Below are positions 24,600 through 39,099 of a DNA stretch of 64,000 nucleotides, piece after piece. Below the pieces are notes generated by a model. It saw only the letters and a list, made by a program, of their open reading frames with translations. It made no database searches and had not been told where the DNA came from. Source of the DNA: Epiperipatus broadwayi (Eukaryota > Onychophora > Udeonychophora > Euonychophora > Peripatidae); contig JAQFVV010012534.1 of NCBI GenBank assembly GCA_028023455.1, forward strand, positions 2,774,558 through 2,838,557, written 5' to 3'. The translations under genes were made by a program, and so were the position numbers. Every line of letters begins with the position of its first letter. Within the stretch, counting starts at the first letter, position 1.

Positions 24600-25500
24600 A
24601 GAATGGCTGCAGTTGAGAAGAAATGAATGACTTGTGCACAAATAGTTAAATGACATAAATTGTTAGTCATCAAAGACTTAGGGAATGAACAATAAAATAC
24701 TGCACTCCAATAGTTATTATAGCCAGTATAGGATAATGATATTACTAAGTAGGAGTATTCAGAAATTCAACATGAATAATGATGACTTGTGAAAAAATTA
24801 TGTTGAACTTGTGGAATGTTACATGCACATAAACAAAATAGACAAAGAGCATTTGAAGGTGTCTATGCTTTTATGATTTGCAGGACAAGACATAGTACAG
24901 CTTGAAAATAAGTTATGTGACCCCAAAAGTCTAACGAAACTTCCTTATCAAGAAATGTTAGGGAAATTGAATGAGTTATTTCACTCCAAGAATATCAAAA
25001 TGAGTAGCATGACTAACATTAAGAAATAGAAAGCAATTGCCTCAAACAAAGTATGTGGTTTATGATTTAGCAATAAGAAATCTGATGAAGGAATATGATT
25101 TCAGCTTAGAAATTGATGATATTACTAGCCCAATTTCTCTATGGCACATGGAACTGTAATTTTAGAAAAATATTATTGAATGAACCTAACTTGATTTATA
25201 AATGAACAATAGATAAATGCATTGGAAGGACTCCATTATGAATACTGCTTAATAATTTGTATTACCACAACAGCTAAAAATCTATATTATAATGCAAAAA
25301 GCAAAAAGAAATGCTCCAAATTTTAGTAAAGAAGTATGGGGAAAATGGGTTAATATTGTGGTAAAACTGGTCATTTGCAAAAATACTGTGAATACAAAAA
25401 AAAATGTAGAAATTGTATAAAAATTGACATTTTGCATCAGCCTGTCATTGTAACAAGTGTAGTGTTAAAAGTAAGCAAACATCAGACACAAATATGAGTA
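24600..25500 (+). pseudogene. gag: gag remnant with zinc knuckles
   Basis: Gag forms the particle and binds RNA. The likely start ATGGCTGCAGTTGAG lies just inside the 5' LTR. Readable pieces follow (CDPKSLTKLPYQEMLGKLNE; ECYMHINKIDKEHL). A CCHC knuckle YCGKTGHLQKYC at about 25354-25389 has lost its first Cys to a stop codon. Behind it a second Cys-His cluster reads CRNC, then HFASACHCNKC after a one-base shift. Many stops and frameshifts interrupt the frame. Confidence 0.65.
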
Positions 25501-25529
25501 AAGAGTGAGTAATATGATACTAAAATAAA

Positions 25530-28100
25530 TCTATATACTATTGAATGTGTACATTTGTGGCCAAAATGTGCCATTAGAGATGGACAGTAGAATAGATGTA
25601 TAATTGATATCTTATAAAGACTGGTTAAAAATCAGCAAATGGTATAATAAGAAGTCAACAGGAATACTATTGCTACAGATATTAACAGAAATAAAATTGA
25701 TATATGTGGGAAAGAAATAGTATCTATCAAACTAAATTCAAGGGTAAAATTTTTCACATTATATATCTTTATTCTTTCATTGGAAATAAATGGGTTTTGA
25801 TCTTTAGGAATTCACATTAACATGATAAAAAAAGGTCTATTGGAATTCTTATACATAAGAAATATCCTGAATGTTAAGTCTGGATCAGTAGAATTAAGAG
25901 CATGACCAGTTAATGTTGATTTGATAAAGAATATACAGCCCATTATCTGTAAACATGACAAGGTTCCACTTGCCTTGAAAGAGAAAGTTGAGAAAATGTT
26001 CTATGAAATAATCCAAAATGAAATTTTAACACCAACAAAAGATTAATCCTGGGATACATTGTAGTTATTATAGTAAAACCACATGGAAACCTGAGATTGC
26101 ATGGAGATTATCGAGATATGTTAAATAAATTTCTTAATGATGATTTTTATTTCATTCCTCATGTACATGAAGTACTAGCATCATTATAAAAAGTTTTATA
26201 TTTCACAAAGGTAAATCATAGAGCTACATATAATTAGATTCATATGACTGATAAAACAGCAGAAGTATTAACATTGATTAAGCATAGGAAACTGTATTTG
26301 TGCAGTTAATTGTTGTATGACAATACAGTAGCACCATATAATTACCAGGTGAAAGTAAATAGTTTTTTAAGTCTATGGATGGTGTTATTTCCTATTTAAA
26401 AAATATTCTGAAGATTCTTTTAAATCAGAGTTGGAGTTAGAAAAATGTATACATGTAAACTGCTCAAAATTGAAAAAAGTAAGAGTTAATATTTAAAAAT
26501 CTATCTGATCTATTAAAGAAATGAAGATTCTTGGACATATCATAAATAAAAAATGGAAGATATTCTAATTTTGACATATTAAAAGCTGTAAAGAATGACA
26601 TGAGGCCAGGAATATAAAAGAATTACAAGCTTTTCTAGAACTGTTAAGTTTTATAAGAGCTTTTTAAAAGAAAAATCATATTTCTTATCACCTCTGTATC
26701 AACTCTTAAAAATGAAATAATGCTGGAAATGGACTACTGAACAGGATTTGGGTTTTCAGAAAGCTAAAGATATTTTAACATCAAATAAAGTTTTGGTACA
26801 CTACCAAGTAACCTAGAAATTATAATTACTACAGATACATTGGAATATGGTGTTGGAGCTTTTATTTCTCAACCATGTTACTAAGGCAAATATCTGATAG
26901 CCTATCTCTCAAGAAAATTATCAGCAGCTAAAAAAATTACAGCCAGATTTATAAGAAGATGTTAGCAGTTTTTTTGTCATAAAGAAATTTCATAAGTATT
27001 TCTGTGGGAGAAATTTTCAAATCTGCATAGAACATGATCTGCTAATAGAAATATTTGACACTGAGAAAAATTCCCGAACACATAACACATGTTTTGCCAT
27101 ATTAGTAGTATGAACTTGTCAGTAACTTGGGATAACAAATTGGACATGCTGATGGCTATCACAGCCACTGGAATTAATAGAAAAATATGCTGTTTGCAAA
27201 ATCAATTATATGAATGCAATGAACTCTGTATCATTCAGTAGTTCTATAATGCTAAATGGACTAAACAGAATAAATATTACATCCAGTTATTGAAATACAT
27301 AAAATGAGGCTGGCCTAAAACTCATTCCATGGAATTGGTAAAGCTTATTTGGAATATATGTGATAATATATCACCTTGTAATGATTGTGTGTTAATGATG
27401 TATCAAGTACTTAGGCAATCAAAAGGCCACAATTAAATGCTTGGTCTACTTTTTTAATGCCATTCTGAAATAGGGTGTATGAAAGGCTTTGACTTGATCA
27501 TATATTTGGAGACCAAATCTCAGTAATGAAATAGAGCAGATAGTAAAAAATGTATAAGTTGTCAACAAACTGCCAAATTGTAATCTAAAACTTGGATTAA
27601 ATTCATGGTACTTTGGAAATATCTACATCAAGATCATATAGAACCAGTGAATGGAATATAATATTAATATTAGTTGATTAATTCTCTCAATGGTTCAAAT
27701 ATATAATAATGAAAAATACAAGTGTGGAATGTACCATAAAATTGCTAAAAGTAATTGTTTTTACATATGATTACCCAGAGATTATTGTAAAAGATAATGA
27801 AATCCACTTGACTTCATAGAGATTATTGTAACTAATAATGAAACCCATTTGACTTCACAGATAAAGGAATAAAGCATATTCCATCATCCTGAGAGTAATG
27901 GAGTAGCAGAGAAAGTTGTTCAATATTTGAAAGATATGTTGAAAAAACCTGGGTTTAAGGGTGTCCAGAAGAATTAGTTGATGCTACATGTGATCAATAT
28001 TTTACTCCAACTACAGCAACAAAAGGGAATTTTGCAGAGTTATTTATGTGCCATCAGTTTTACACTCATCTTACTAAGATATTGCTGACTACTGTTGAGA
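25530..28100 (+). pseudogene. pol: pol remnant: protease, RT, RNase H, integrase
   Basis: Protease: ICGQNVPLEMDSRID near 25550-25595, where the catalytic DTG has decayed to DSR. RT: LALKEKVEKMFYEII, LRLHGDYRDM, PHVHEVLASL and LYFTKV (about 25970-26215); the YxDD box appears as YLKNIL (about 26393), so both catalytic Asp are lost. ILGHIIN follows near 26530. RNase H: TDTLEYGVGAFISQ and YLSRKLSAAKK at about 26830-26940. Integrase: HQDHIEPVNG with an Asp near 27625, then a region with a 41-bp tandem duplication (27778 and 27819). All frames carry stops. Nothing here is functional. Confidence 0.8.
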
Positions 28101-28553
28101 AGAATAATAGTTTTGAATATGAAAAATTACAAAAATGGAGAAAGCATATGGATATGTGACATTTTGAAAAATAAATGCATGCCAGGGCTGATATTGCAGA
28201 CTTTGTCCAGGAAATTATGATTAAGTAAATTAGAAAATAGAAAGGAAATGAGAAAACATATTCATCATCTATATTCTCATTTAAATGAGTTACTAGTAGA
28301 TGTTTATGATAAAAATATGCCAATGGATGAAAATAATACAGAGATAGAAGTATAGAAAATTTGTTACCTGATGACAAAAGTGACAGTGATCAATAACTAA
28401 TAAATGGTTACCATAGGGTTCATATAAATGATGAAGAACCAAGTATGACTATTTCAATGGATGAAAAAAAAATCTTTTCCTAAAGTTTCATGCATATGTA
28501 ATCAACCGGCTAAATTTAAGGACTATATACATCCATAAGGTCAGTATTTCTAA

Positions 28554-28576
28554 AATAGAGGGAGGATTAGAATATC
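28554..28576 (+). other. Polypurine tract of the old gypsy element
   Basis: Purine-rich AGAGGGAGGATTAGAATA ends two bases before the TGTGC start of the 3' LTR. It is the usual plus-strand primer site in LTR elements. Confidence 0.7.
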
Positions 28577-29307
28577 TGTGCTTTTAAAATATATATTGTA
28601 AATAAAGATCATTTATTAATATTTGTAAATATGTACAGATTATTTTAACATTTAATTATTTCAATTTAACTACCTTAGAAAAATCTACATATGTGCTCAA
28701 TCAAGATTTGCAAATCAAAAATCACAAAATCATATTTAAACTAATCATTAATACAGAATTAAAATGACATATAAAAACACATTGTCTAATAAATTATGTT
28801 ACTTCTGGTGCTATACTAAATAGTTTATCAGTAGAACTGAAAAATCAAGTAATTAATCTGAAAGAGTAAGAAACTAGTAGATATACTAAAAATAATGGTA
28901 TGCCTTAATATTATGATGCTGTGTAAGCATGCAAAAGACATTTTTAGAAAGGCTGTTGTGTTTGAGAAATAACTGTAGGTCAGATAAAGATAAATTAAAA
29001 TTTCCAGAAGAATATTGCTTTTAAAAACTACACTTATATATTTAATCGAATCAAGCATATCTATGTTTAAAATTTATGTGAAATTTGAAACACAAGATGT
29101 GTATTTAATCTTATCCTTGTTGCATGAAATGCTAAACACCACTAAAAGATAAACCTTAGAGACTTGTTTCATGTAAATGGATTATCAGATCATGTATTTT
29201 TTTATACTTTTTTATTATTGTCACATAAATACTTTGTTGCTAAACTTGTGTTAATGTATTATTAACATTTAAGTTTACTGACTGGAATTTTAAAAACCTT
29301 CAGGACA
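28577..29307 (+). repeat. 3' LTR of the old gypsy element
   Basis: The direct repeat partner of 23911-24595, slightly longer because of insertions (for example a T-rich stretch near 29195). It ends in CAGGACA. The small minus-strand frame at 28828-29058 is accidental. Confidence 0.85.
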
Positions 29308-32300
29308 TAGTCAAATCATTTTTAAAACTTTTTTAATTTTAGTGCAATTATTTTAAAAATTAATTTATCATCGAAGTTTTCTCTATAAATTATAAGAAAA
29401 CACATTTTCGGATTTTAAGAATTAAATCACTATCAATTCCTAATACAATGAAATGAATAGTAATAGATTTTTTTTTAAACCGTAGACAACAACTACTAAT
29501 TGTAATTATCAAAACCATTGTTAATTGAAAATTTAATTTAATTTATATTAAATATAGTATTAAAAAATCTTACCTTATACCAATAAAGTTTAGGTTAGTA
29601 GTTTTTGCGTGGAGTGCACCTCATTCTAAAATTAAAAAAATATATATATCAAACTTCTAAAATCGATGCATCTATGCAAAGATAGGATTAATAATATACA
29701 AAATTATAATAATAAACCAAATTGGATCTATGCAATAATAATGAGAAAAAGAATCTCTTAATTTATATTAAAGATTTCAACCATGAAATCTCCATCAACC
29801 TTGATACAGATTTAGATAGCTAATCTCACACTAAATTATTTGTATCTTTCTCTGGAAATCATTTTGCAGTATTTTTCTATGAGGACAATCTCTTCACAAT
29901 AATAAACTATGTTATTATTATTCTAAGATTGTAAATTATTCTCAATAAATTTTATACAATTCACTGCTTACCAATTTCATTTAAAAAGTGATATGATAAA
30001 CATTCTATGTGAACAGCTATAATGTAACACTATAGTCCCTTAAGAATGTTGGAAATCGCTATAACTATTTCCTTGAAAACATATATAGAATAAACCAATT
30101 AATAGCAGTGCTACTTACACAATACCATTTCTAAACATTATAACAACATTTAAAATAATAATTTTATTGCATCTAAATCTGTCTATACTTAAATTGTCAA
30201 TCTTCAGAAAAAATTAATCTGGCTTATAATAGCTAAAATTTGGTAATGTTATTGTGTCTAAATTTAATCTCTATTAGTCTTCCTATATTTTGGATATATT
30301 TAGTATTAATAATAGACCTATAATTTTGAGAATTTTCATCAAAGCAACTAATTATTTAATGCAAATAATAAACATTACATTATCTTTTTGATAATAGTAG
30401 AGTATAATTGATATTAATGTAATATGTGGCATTTTAGCATAGTGATAGATTTATTACAAATGTTTTAAATTTGCCATTTTTATTGACTGTAACATTGATA
30501 TGGACTTCCTATTATCATTTCTATTATTCAAACATAGCGTTAAAATATTTGTGGATGTTTTTACTCAAAATTCAGTGGTAAAAATTTTCAATTTTCTAGA
30601 TGAAATGATATTGAAAATATATTATAAAAACATATTCAATGGGTTGGTCATATGAGATAAATAATAACACATTTCTTAAAAAAATATCTTTTATTGTAAA
30701 CTTAAGCATGGATATTATGAGAAAATGAAATCCCACTTACATTCTAAAAATTATTTTAAAGATACTCTAAAAAGATAGAATACTGATTGCTTTTATTAGA
30801 AAATAAATATTATTGAGAATACATAGCAATATAAAAAAGTTAACATTTCTATTAAATGTTAAAATATATTTATTACAATAAGTTGAGTTTTTATAGTGTA
30901 ATAGTCAACTTATACATGTTTAAATTTAATTTAATTGATTCAGGTATCACTTTACATTAAATATCAGGAAATATAGGACACATGTTTTTTATTTATATAT
31001 TAAAATAAAATTGAAAGTATTTTTTAATAAGTGATGGTGATGAGCACTATTCAATCACTATTTGCAATATCTAGCTAAATCTCTTAATACATAACCTACT
31101 TATAATAAAATGGGCATGAAATAAATATGCAGACCAAACAATCTATTACATATAAAAAAGTTAAAACATTATTTAAATAAATAGCAAAATACAAAGTATC
31201 ATAATTGTCAGGTAAGATATAATGTTTTTTACCCTAATCATGCTTATATTACAAATTATATCATAGGAAGTAATAATTGCTTTATCTTCAGTATTTTTTA
31301 TCTTTTTATTCTTATGCATCAGTAAAAAATAATAGTAGTTACTTGGAAAGTGTTCAAGTTTAATTTGATTAATTTTAAAACTTTACTCCTTTAACTTATA
31401 ATATAACTTTTTTATGATCACATAGAGCAAATCCTTGGCCTTTAATATCCCCAGATATAATCCTATATATGTCTGACTTTCACAAATACAATACTTTTAT
31501 TTATTTCACAAACTTATACCATCCTGACATACATATATCATTTGGAGTTGTAATTTTATCAATATACATTCCTGCTAAGGATAATTCAAGTGAATGACAA
31601 CTTTAGGCCTGAATTCCAGTTAAAGAATAATTCAACTTAATTATAGAGATTGTTCTTTAAAGTTTAATCTCTAATTTAATAATAATAATACTTAATTGAG
31701 ATAACTCTTTGGACAAAACTTCAAATTTACAGAACAAAAATGTGAATAAATATACCATACAGATATAGACTATTTTAATCATTTGTCAGTGATCTAGCAA
31801 ATGCATTTACATTATAACTTCTACATATATAAAATCTAGCTCACAGTAAAAAAAGAACTAATTTATGTACAAATGAACTCAACAATTTCAAAATAATTTT
31901 TTAGATTAAAACTCTAATAATTATGCTACACTTATTATAGTTAACACTTGAACAATTGACTTTAAATATTTTACACATATGCACACTTCATGAAATAAAT
32001 ATTATAACCTGATTATTTTATATAACTTTGTATATTTGTTGACAATTTTACATTTAGGAAACTTTTTTTTAAAAAGAAAAAATTAATAAATTATATATAT
32101 ATTGTGAGAGTATGCAATACTATCACATAAGTATTTAAGACTAGTATATACTTTATTATTTTTACAGTTGTTTTAATAAAATTAAAATGAGTAGAAATAA
32201 TGATTTTTCATTCATTGATATAATACCATTGCTTAAACTAATAAAATTCATTAACCAAAATATTGACATAGAGATAACCTTTAAAGCCAAGTTGCAGCTT

Positions 32301-35300
32301 AGCAACTAATATAAAGGAAATGAAATTAAAAATTAAAATATTCATTATTAAATGTAATTAACAATTATGAAGTGTAATAATCATGAAAACCAAATGACAT
32401 ATGCAATACATGCTACTGGAAGTTGATTCTGCTATAAATACTGAATCAAATTTTTTATTAAATCTCTCTTTTGCTGAAATATTAGCTACTTTGTACAATA
32501 ATTTTTACTGTGTTCAAATATAGAATATTTATAAAAGATTGATAAATTGAACGATTTGCTTATTGAAGAAAAGTTTTATTAAATAACAAACCCTAATATT
32601 ACTTAAGTGGAAGAGTAAATAAATTACTCTCTATTAATATTATTCATATTTTCTAAACAAAATTATATATAGTTTTTATTAATTAAAAAGCTTATAAAAT
32701 CATTCTAAATTAGATATTTTGAAACAGATAATTTTTTCAAGAAACATTTAATATATGCAAATCAAAATTAATTTAAGATTATATCTATAAAAGAATGCCT
32801 TGTGACTAAACTTCACTTGTCATAGGATACATAATGCCATAGTTTTAACCAAAGATAAATGTAATTGCTTATACCCACTAAATTGCTTAAAAGTTATATG
32901 AATTTCATCTATATAATCTAAATGAAACTCCATTTGGTAATAAAATGGTTTGTGGAAGAAGATGTCAACACCATGCAAGAAGAATGTTTAGGAACAATCA
33001 GATATCTGGATAGCTTTCCAATGATTGAACTCCAAGGAATAAAAAACTTTATTCTTAATGAACATTATTTATCAAACATGGAAATGAATAGGACAGTAAT
33101 ATGAACTTTCATTATATTACATCACCTTCATGAAACATCAGTTAAAAACATTTAATTTTATTTCCTTTGTTATTAAAATGTTTTGCCTTTGGAATAATTC
33201 ATTTATGAAAGACTAAATGAAGATGAATTGAAGATCATGAAGTCAAATATTTTTTTATATTTAATAAAATTTAGGTCTTCTATAAAAGCAACTTGACAAG
33301 AGATAAAACTGAGTTACAAAAGTAAATTTAATACGAAAGTAAGAGTTTATCATTCTTCATATTGGATTTATTTATGACATTGACAGAATATTGTTTTTAC
33401 TAATTTAATTAACATGATAATAGTTGTTGGTTATTAGTTGTGTAAATACTAATATCCTGTATAAAAGATTTTATATTTCTTAATGATGACTATATAGGAA
33501 TGGTCTCACAAAGTTGAAATTTTCTCATATGGATTGTATAAAATAATATTATATATATATTGTACCCTCACTTCCTGATATATAATATAAGTTAAAATAT
33601 GACTAGCTCAATTAAATCGTTATGATCGGCTAAAATATGTATAACTATCATTAATATATTTTTATAATACTATATCTTATTAGATTCATTATAACTTACC
33701 AAAATTAATATAGTTCAATATCATGTACTAATTAAATAAGTATTTATTAAAATCATGAGACTATGAAGTGAAGTTACAAGTGGTAATTGAATTTACATTG
33801 AGCTAATGTCTTCCCAAGACACTATCTCAATGGCATAAGAATACTATTACCTCTTTATTATCTCATTACAACATCTACAGCACTCTTATGTCTTTTATAA
33901 AAATTAACTAACTTCAATAATAATAATAAATAAATTCAATTTATTAAGGAAATATAATTAAATAATCAGTTCTTTATATTTTAAAGTAATAATACTTGCA
34001 GATCATGATAAGGGATTTAATATCAAACCTACTACCCTAACTATCATAATAATAATACTACAATAATAATTTCTAGTGTTTAATAATTATCTATTTATTA
34101 TCTATTAATCATTAAGAAAATAAGTGAATCACTACAGTCTTCTTATATAGTCTTAATTTAAAATTATACAAACTTATAATTTATAATATGCAATAAATAA
34201 TTTAACCTATATTATGCATTATAATTCTGTGCATTATATTTTTTAATTCAATGAATTTCATAAATTATATTGAAATACTGTTCTTTTTAAAATAATAATA
34301 AAATAAATCATATGTCAAATAAGTTTATCAAATTATCTGTTTAAATCTTAAATAATACGAACACTTTTAAAAATAAAAAATTTACATCAACTTAATAACC
34401 TATATACTATTTAATAGATAAATAAAAAAAAAAAAAAAAATAAATTTTACTGTTACTATTTCATATCCAAATAGATATCATACATCTAAAGTTTTATCAT
34501 AAATTAAGTATGAACTAATGAATCATCAATTATACGCTTTATGTAAAATCACTATGGGATATGTAAAATAAACTTTAAAATTAAAATACTCCTTAAGTAT
34601 TTGCTTTTCTATTATATTACATATTATTACTTTACTATTAGCATTATCAAATATCCTAATTATAGCGATATACTTTATATATAATGACATTATTGATTAT
34701 ATAATTATTTACTTCTCTATGTAATTTATACTGTATGTCTTCCAATAGCAATATATATGTCCTTAAAATAATATTTAAAATACACTTCAATTTATAAAGT
34801 ATTATATTATAAATCTATATTCTTTCTATTTAACACTCTCTCTCTACTTAATTCCTATTCCTTCCTAATAAAACTATCTCATATATTTTAACCTTATTTA
34901 ACTTAGTAACTACCTTAAAAAAAAATATGATACAAACTCTCTTATACCTCATCACTATTGAACCTTCAATAAATATAAATTCTATATAAATAATTTAACT
35001 ATCTAATAAAATAAATATAGATATTTTAACCTCTTACTAACGAAATAAATATAAATAACTCATACTAATATAATATAAATAATATGTAAACTTAAACTTA
35101 TTCAGAAAGATCATATAATTATTTCTGGATTTCCTATTACGTTGTAATAAATTATATCATAAATTAAAGTATCATATTAAAATAAAACTGTTATTACTAA
35201 TATTATGTGTATATTCTTTAAATATTTATACATCATTCAACATCAAATATATTTGGTTGATCTAAAAAAAAAAGAAATACATAAATATTACTATTATATA

Positions 35301-37380
35301 ATTTTTATAAATATATTCAATTTATAATCACAGATCCTCCAGGATTACTTTTAAATAATTTCACATTTATACTCAACAATTATTCTTTAAAATATTATTT
35401 GTATAATTATATAAAATCTTTATGAAATAAGTGTTATATTAATATTTAGTTACTTTTAAAAAGTACCTCTCTTATCTTTAATAGATCAATAAATAATTAA
35501 AATCTATGTTATTAAGAAAAATGTTAAAAATCAATGTCTTCTTTCCAATAAGTTCTTTTTTCCTACAAACTTTTACCAACATTACTTCCTTTTCGGTAAT
35601 CACGTGTTTAAAATTTATGAAATAAATAAACGTTTTTTTTAAAATAAAAAGAATAAGTTCCACCATAAAAAAAAATAATAATTAAAATAGTTTATAGGAT
35701 CGGATTCATTTTTTAAAGAAAAATATTTAAAAGTTAATTCTAGGATTAGTCAATAGTTTATAATGTTCTATTTAATTATTATAAATTGACTTGATATCAG
35801 TATACTTATTTGCGCATTCCTTAAAATATTTAGGTAAAATTAATTTCTAAATTCTTCGTACGACAGCTCAGACTTTACTATATAATATTTTATTTACAGT
35901 ATTTCTTTGCAATTAAACTTCGATTTATTTGCCTTTTAAAACTATCGAAATCTAGTCTTTTAAAAAAAGACTTAATAAAAATATTTCTGTACTTATAATA
36001 AACTTCCATATCTTTACAAAGATATATACTTAAATTTGTAATTTAAAATACTTTCTTCATAAAGAAGTATTTATCTTTCTTTAAAATATTTGTTTATAAA
36101 AATTAATTATAATCAACTTTTAAATTCATATAATGCCAATATATTACTTTTACAACTAGTAATTCTCTAGTTAATCCATTTGTTATATTTTTAGTATAAA
36201 GTCTCCAATACATTTTATCCTTATACGATGTCTTCATGATCATTTGATAGTAAATTGAGTTCGATAGAGCGATTAATAGGGAACTATAATAACACTGCAT
36301 ATTTAACGGTAAAACTTTTATAATTTATTTAAAACTACTCTCTTATAATTTTAAAACGATTACGAGAGCGTCTATAATTTTACTTAGCTATATCTAATAG
36401 CACACTTCACTTAAAAGAAATTACAATCATAATCCCCCTCCGAACAATTGAACCTTAGTTTTATACAGATAAATTCCCCACTTGATTGGTAAATTAAACA
36501 ATCACCTTGCTAGCCTATTTGCATATTTTACCAACAATACAGAATTAAAAATAAATAATGACTTATTTAATATTTATTATTTATTACATTATTTAATTCT
36601 TAAATTAATCTTTATCATTTATTTAAATCCATTAAACATTTTTTTAAAATATATGCTTTACTTTACTTCACTTTTAACTTTTATAAGACTATTTTTCTAA
36701 ACAAACTAAGTCTATTTTTATTCGTTATGTTTTTTTTTTAAGCAGTATTTTAAAAATCAGATTTAATATTTCACATTAATTATCTTTATTTTTATCTCGT
36801 GATAGCAATATAATATTTATAAATTTTATAATAGAATTTTAGAAAGTTTTGCAACTTTACTAAAAAACTTACAAGCATTGTGTACATATGTCTATCTATC
36901 ATCTGTTTTAAAAATACAAATTGTAATATCTAAAAATAAACTAAAATTTAATTTTAAAAATAAATATTTTTAAAATAAATAATATATTATAACAACTTTA
37001 AAATAATAATGATATTATTAAAATAAATATTAATCTTCTATTATATACTATTAATAATTAAAATATTTATATTCACTTATTAAATATTAATCTTTATCAA
37101 CAATAAATATATGCATTTAATTTTAACTTGTCTTTTTTTAAACTTTTAGCTTTAAACATTTATTTACAAAACTTATTAATGCAGTATTAATCATGGCCAG
37201 TTTTCCCAACCATATAATACTATCATTTTTTATATTAAAACGTCTCTCTCAAATATTAGCACAATTTCACATATCAAATACTCATAGTTTACTTTAATTA
37301 AACTTTTAAAAGATTATTATAAATAAAATCAACATCATATAGCTAAATATATCTTAAATTTAAATTTTTTTAATAAATTG
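29308..37380. other. 8-kb extremely AT-rich stretch without recognisable genes
   Basis: All frames are short. Small frames at 32922-33104, 35478-35666, 36103-36300 and 36482-36700 show no domain and AT-driven composition. Only low-complexity tracts stand out: TA runs at 29640 and 32090, and an A17 run at 34424-34440. No TE domain was seen on either strand, but very old copies would be invisible by eye. Confidence 0.5.
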
Positions 37381-37828
37381 ATACAACAATTTATGGAGAC
37401 CCATACAAAAGGGCACAATATATATATAAAATTAATGGCTGCAGAAAGGAATTTGCTATTAACTGAAAGGAGATCCTTTGAATTGTCTTGGAGGTCTTAA
37501 AGGAACCAAGAAGGGCAAATTTCTAATGTCCACTCCATATGTTATTGTTGTTGCAGCTGTTATTACTATGTCATTATTCATATAGTTTACGGACATGGAT
37601 AGACTGCTCATCAACATGCATTAATCAGCATGGTGAGTTTGTTGTCTTTTTACCTCTGAGTTTAAGATCAGAAAACACCATGGTGTTTCTTCTTAATTGC
37701 CTGATAAGGCAGAATGAATGTATGTCTAAATGATAAATATTTTTACAATAGATATATACAATCATGACAGAAAAAAAATCATGGTCTTTAGTTACAGGAG
37801 ACTGTAAGGTCAAAAACCAAGGCAGCAG
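37381..37828 (+). other. Possible 5' region of the RTE element
   Basis: GC content rises from about 37390 and stays raised into the endonuclease frame. The 64-residue frame at 37539-37733 is Leu-rich at its start but has no RTE motif. Whether this is 5' UTR, decayed N-terminal coding sequence or unrelated DNA cannot be told. Confidence 0.3.
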
Positions 37829-38700
37829 TTGGTGGCTAAAGGGAGAGGGTTCAAAGAATCCCCTGATTGTGGGCCCAGGATCCCATTTGATGATGACTTT
37901 TTATTTAGATACTTACAACTGAGATCACTTTCAAGTGAAGAAAGATTGCAGGAATTAGAAGAAATGTCTTATATTAAATGGGACCTTATTGGACTTTATG
38001 AAGTTAGAAAAAAAGGTGAAGAAACAATTGATTTAAAAAGTGGACATGTATCTTACTATCATTATAAATAAAATGTGGAAAAACAATATTGTGGATATTG
38101 ATGATATATCGGACAGAGTAGCAAGATTAGTTATACAACTTAATAATAGATACTAAATGCAGATAATTCAGGTTTATGCTCCAACAACCCTCATAGTGAT
38201 GAAGTAGTAGAAGATTTTTATATTGATGTACAAAAGGCTTTTGATAAGAGTAAACAACATTTTAACATTGTTATGGGAAACTTTACTGCTAGAATTGGTA
38301 AACAAATGAAAGATAAAAGTGTTGTAGGTAATTTTGGTTATGGTAATAGAAATGAGAGAGGACAAGGACTGGTGGAGTTTGCAGAAAAAGAAAACTTTAT
38401 ATTATGAATTCTTTTTTGAAAAAAATATTAAAATGAAATGGACATGGAAGTATCCAATTGAAGGTACAGAAGAAGTGGATTATATTTTGACTAACAGAAA
38501 ATACATATTTCAAGATTCTAATGTTCTTATTATATTTAACACAGGAAGTGATCATCAATTAGTAAAATGTAAGATACATGTTAATGCAAAACGAGAGAGA
38601 CAAAAATTATTAAGAAAAACAATATTTACAGTTGATTTTTCTAATCTTCAGAAACATTCTAATGAATTTAAATTAGAACTTACAAATCAGTTTTAAGTAT
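37829..38700 (+). pseudogene. RTE endonuclease domain, broken
   Basis: It nicks the target DNA to prime reverse transcription. SEERLQELEEMSYIKWDLIG and LYEVRKKGEE (catalytic Glu) lie at about 37935-38020. QVYAPT lies near 38172, and the Asp-Asn motif GDFNA appears as GNFTA near 38278-38292. GNRNERGQGLVEFAEKENF is at about 38340-38398, WTWKYP and VDYILTN follow, and GSDHQLVK near 38550 keeps the Asp-His pair. Several stops (for example TAA at 38069-38071) and frame changes separate these pieces. Confidence 0.8.
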
Positions 38701-39099
38701 TAGTAGATTTTGAACATGATTCAAATTTGAATAAAATTAATAAGAAAATAACTGATACACTTTTAAAAACTGCAACAAAGATAGCTAGTAGAAAAAAGCA
38801 GATATTGACAAATAAAATTTCTACTGAGACTAGAGACTTTATGAAGAAGGAATATAAAGATATACAAAAATGATACATTAAAAAGAAAAGAATACCTTGA
38901 ATTTTGTAAAATGGTGCAGAAAAAATTGAAAATGATAAAAGAAAGTATAACTGTGAACTAGCAAAGAAAGCTGTAAAAGATAATAAAATTTTCAAGAGTG
39001 TGAAATAACATTTTGGTGTTGTTAGGAAATTTATATCTGCAATAAAAAAAGATGAAATTATTACTAAAAAAAGAGATGACATCATGAAATGGGTAGAAG

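Larger units (their letters stand above)
23911..29307 (+). mobile_element. Old, complete LTR retrotransposon (Ty3/gypsy)
   Basis: Two alignable direct repeats of about 0.7 kb flank 4 kb with gag zinc knuckles, protease, RT, RNase H and integrase remnants in gypsy order. A purine-rich AGAGGGAGGATTAGAATA stretch precedes the right repeat, as a polypurine tract should. Dense stops and indels throughout mark it as ancient. No convincing target-site duplication remains. The Cys-His pattern (a first knuckle and then C-x2-C followed by HFASAC) suggests the Mag/SURL-like part of the gypsy tree, which is inference. Confidence 0.88.

Noticed and set aside
28066-28377. 103-residue minus-strand frame
   Set aside because: It lies antisense to the integrase end of the old gypsy element; Phe/Tyr/Leu-rich, with no motif.
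23905-29316. AAATC target-site duplication for the old gypsy element
   Set aside because: AAATC occurs near both ends, but using it would move the LTR borders away from the alignable TG...CA edges.
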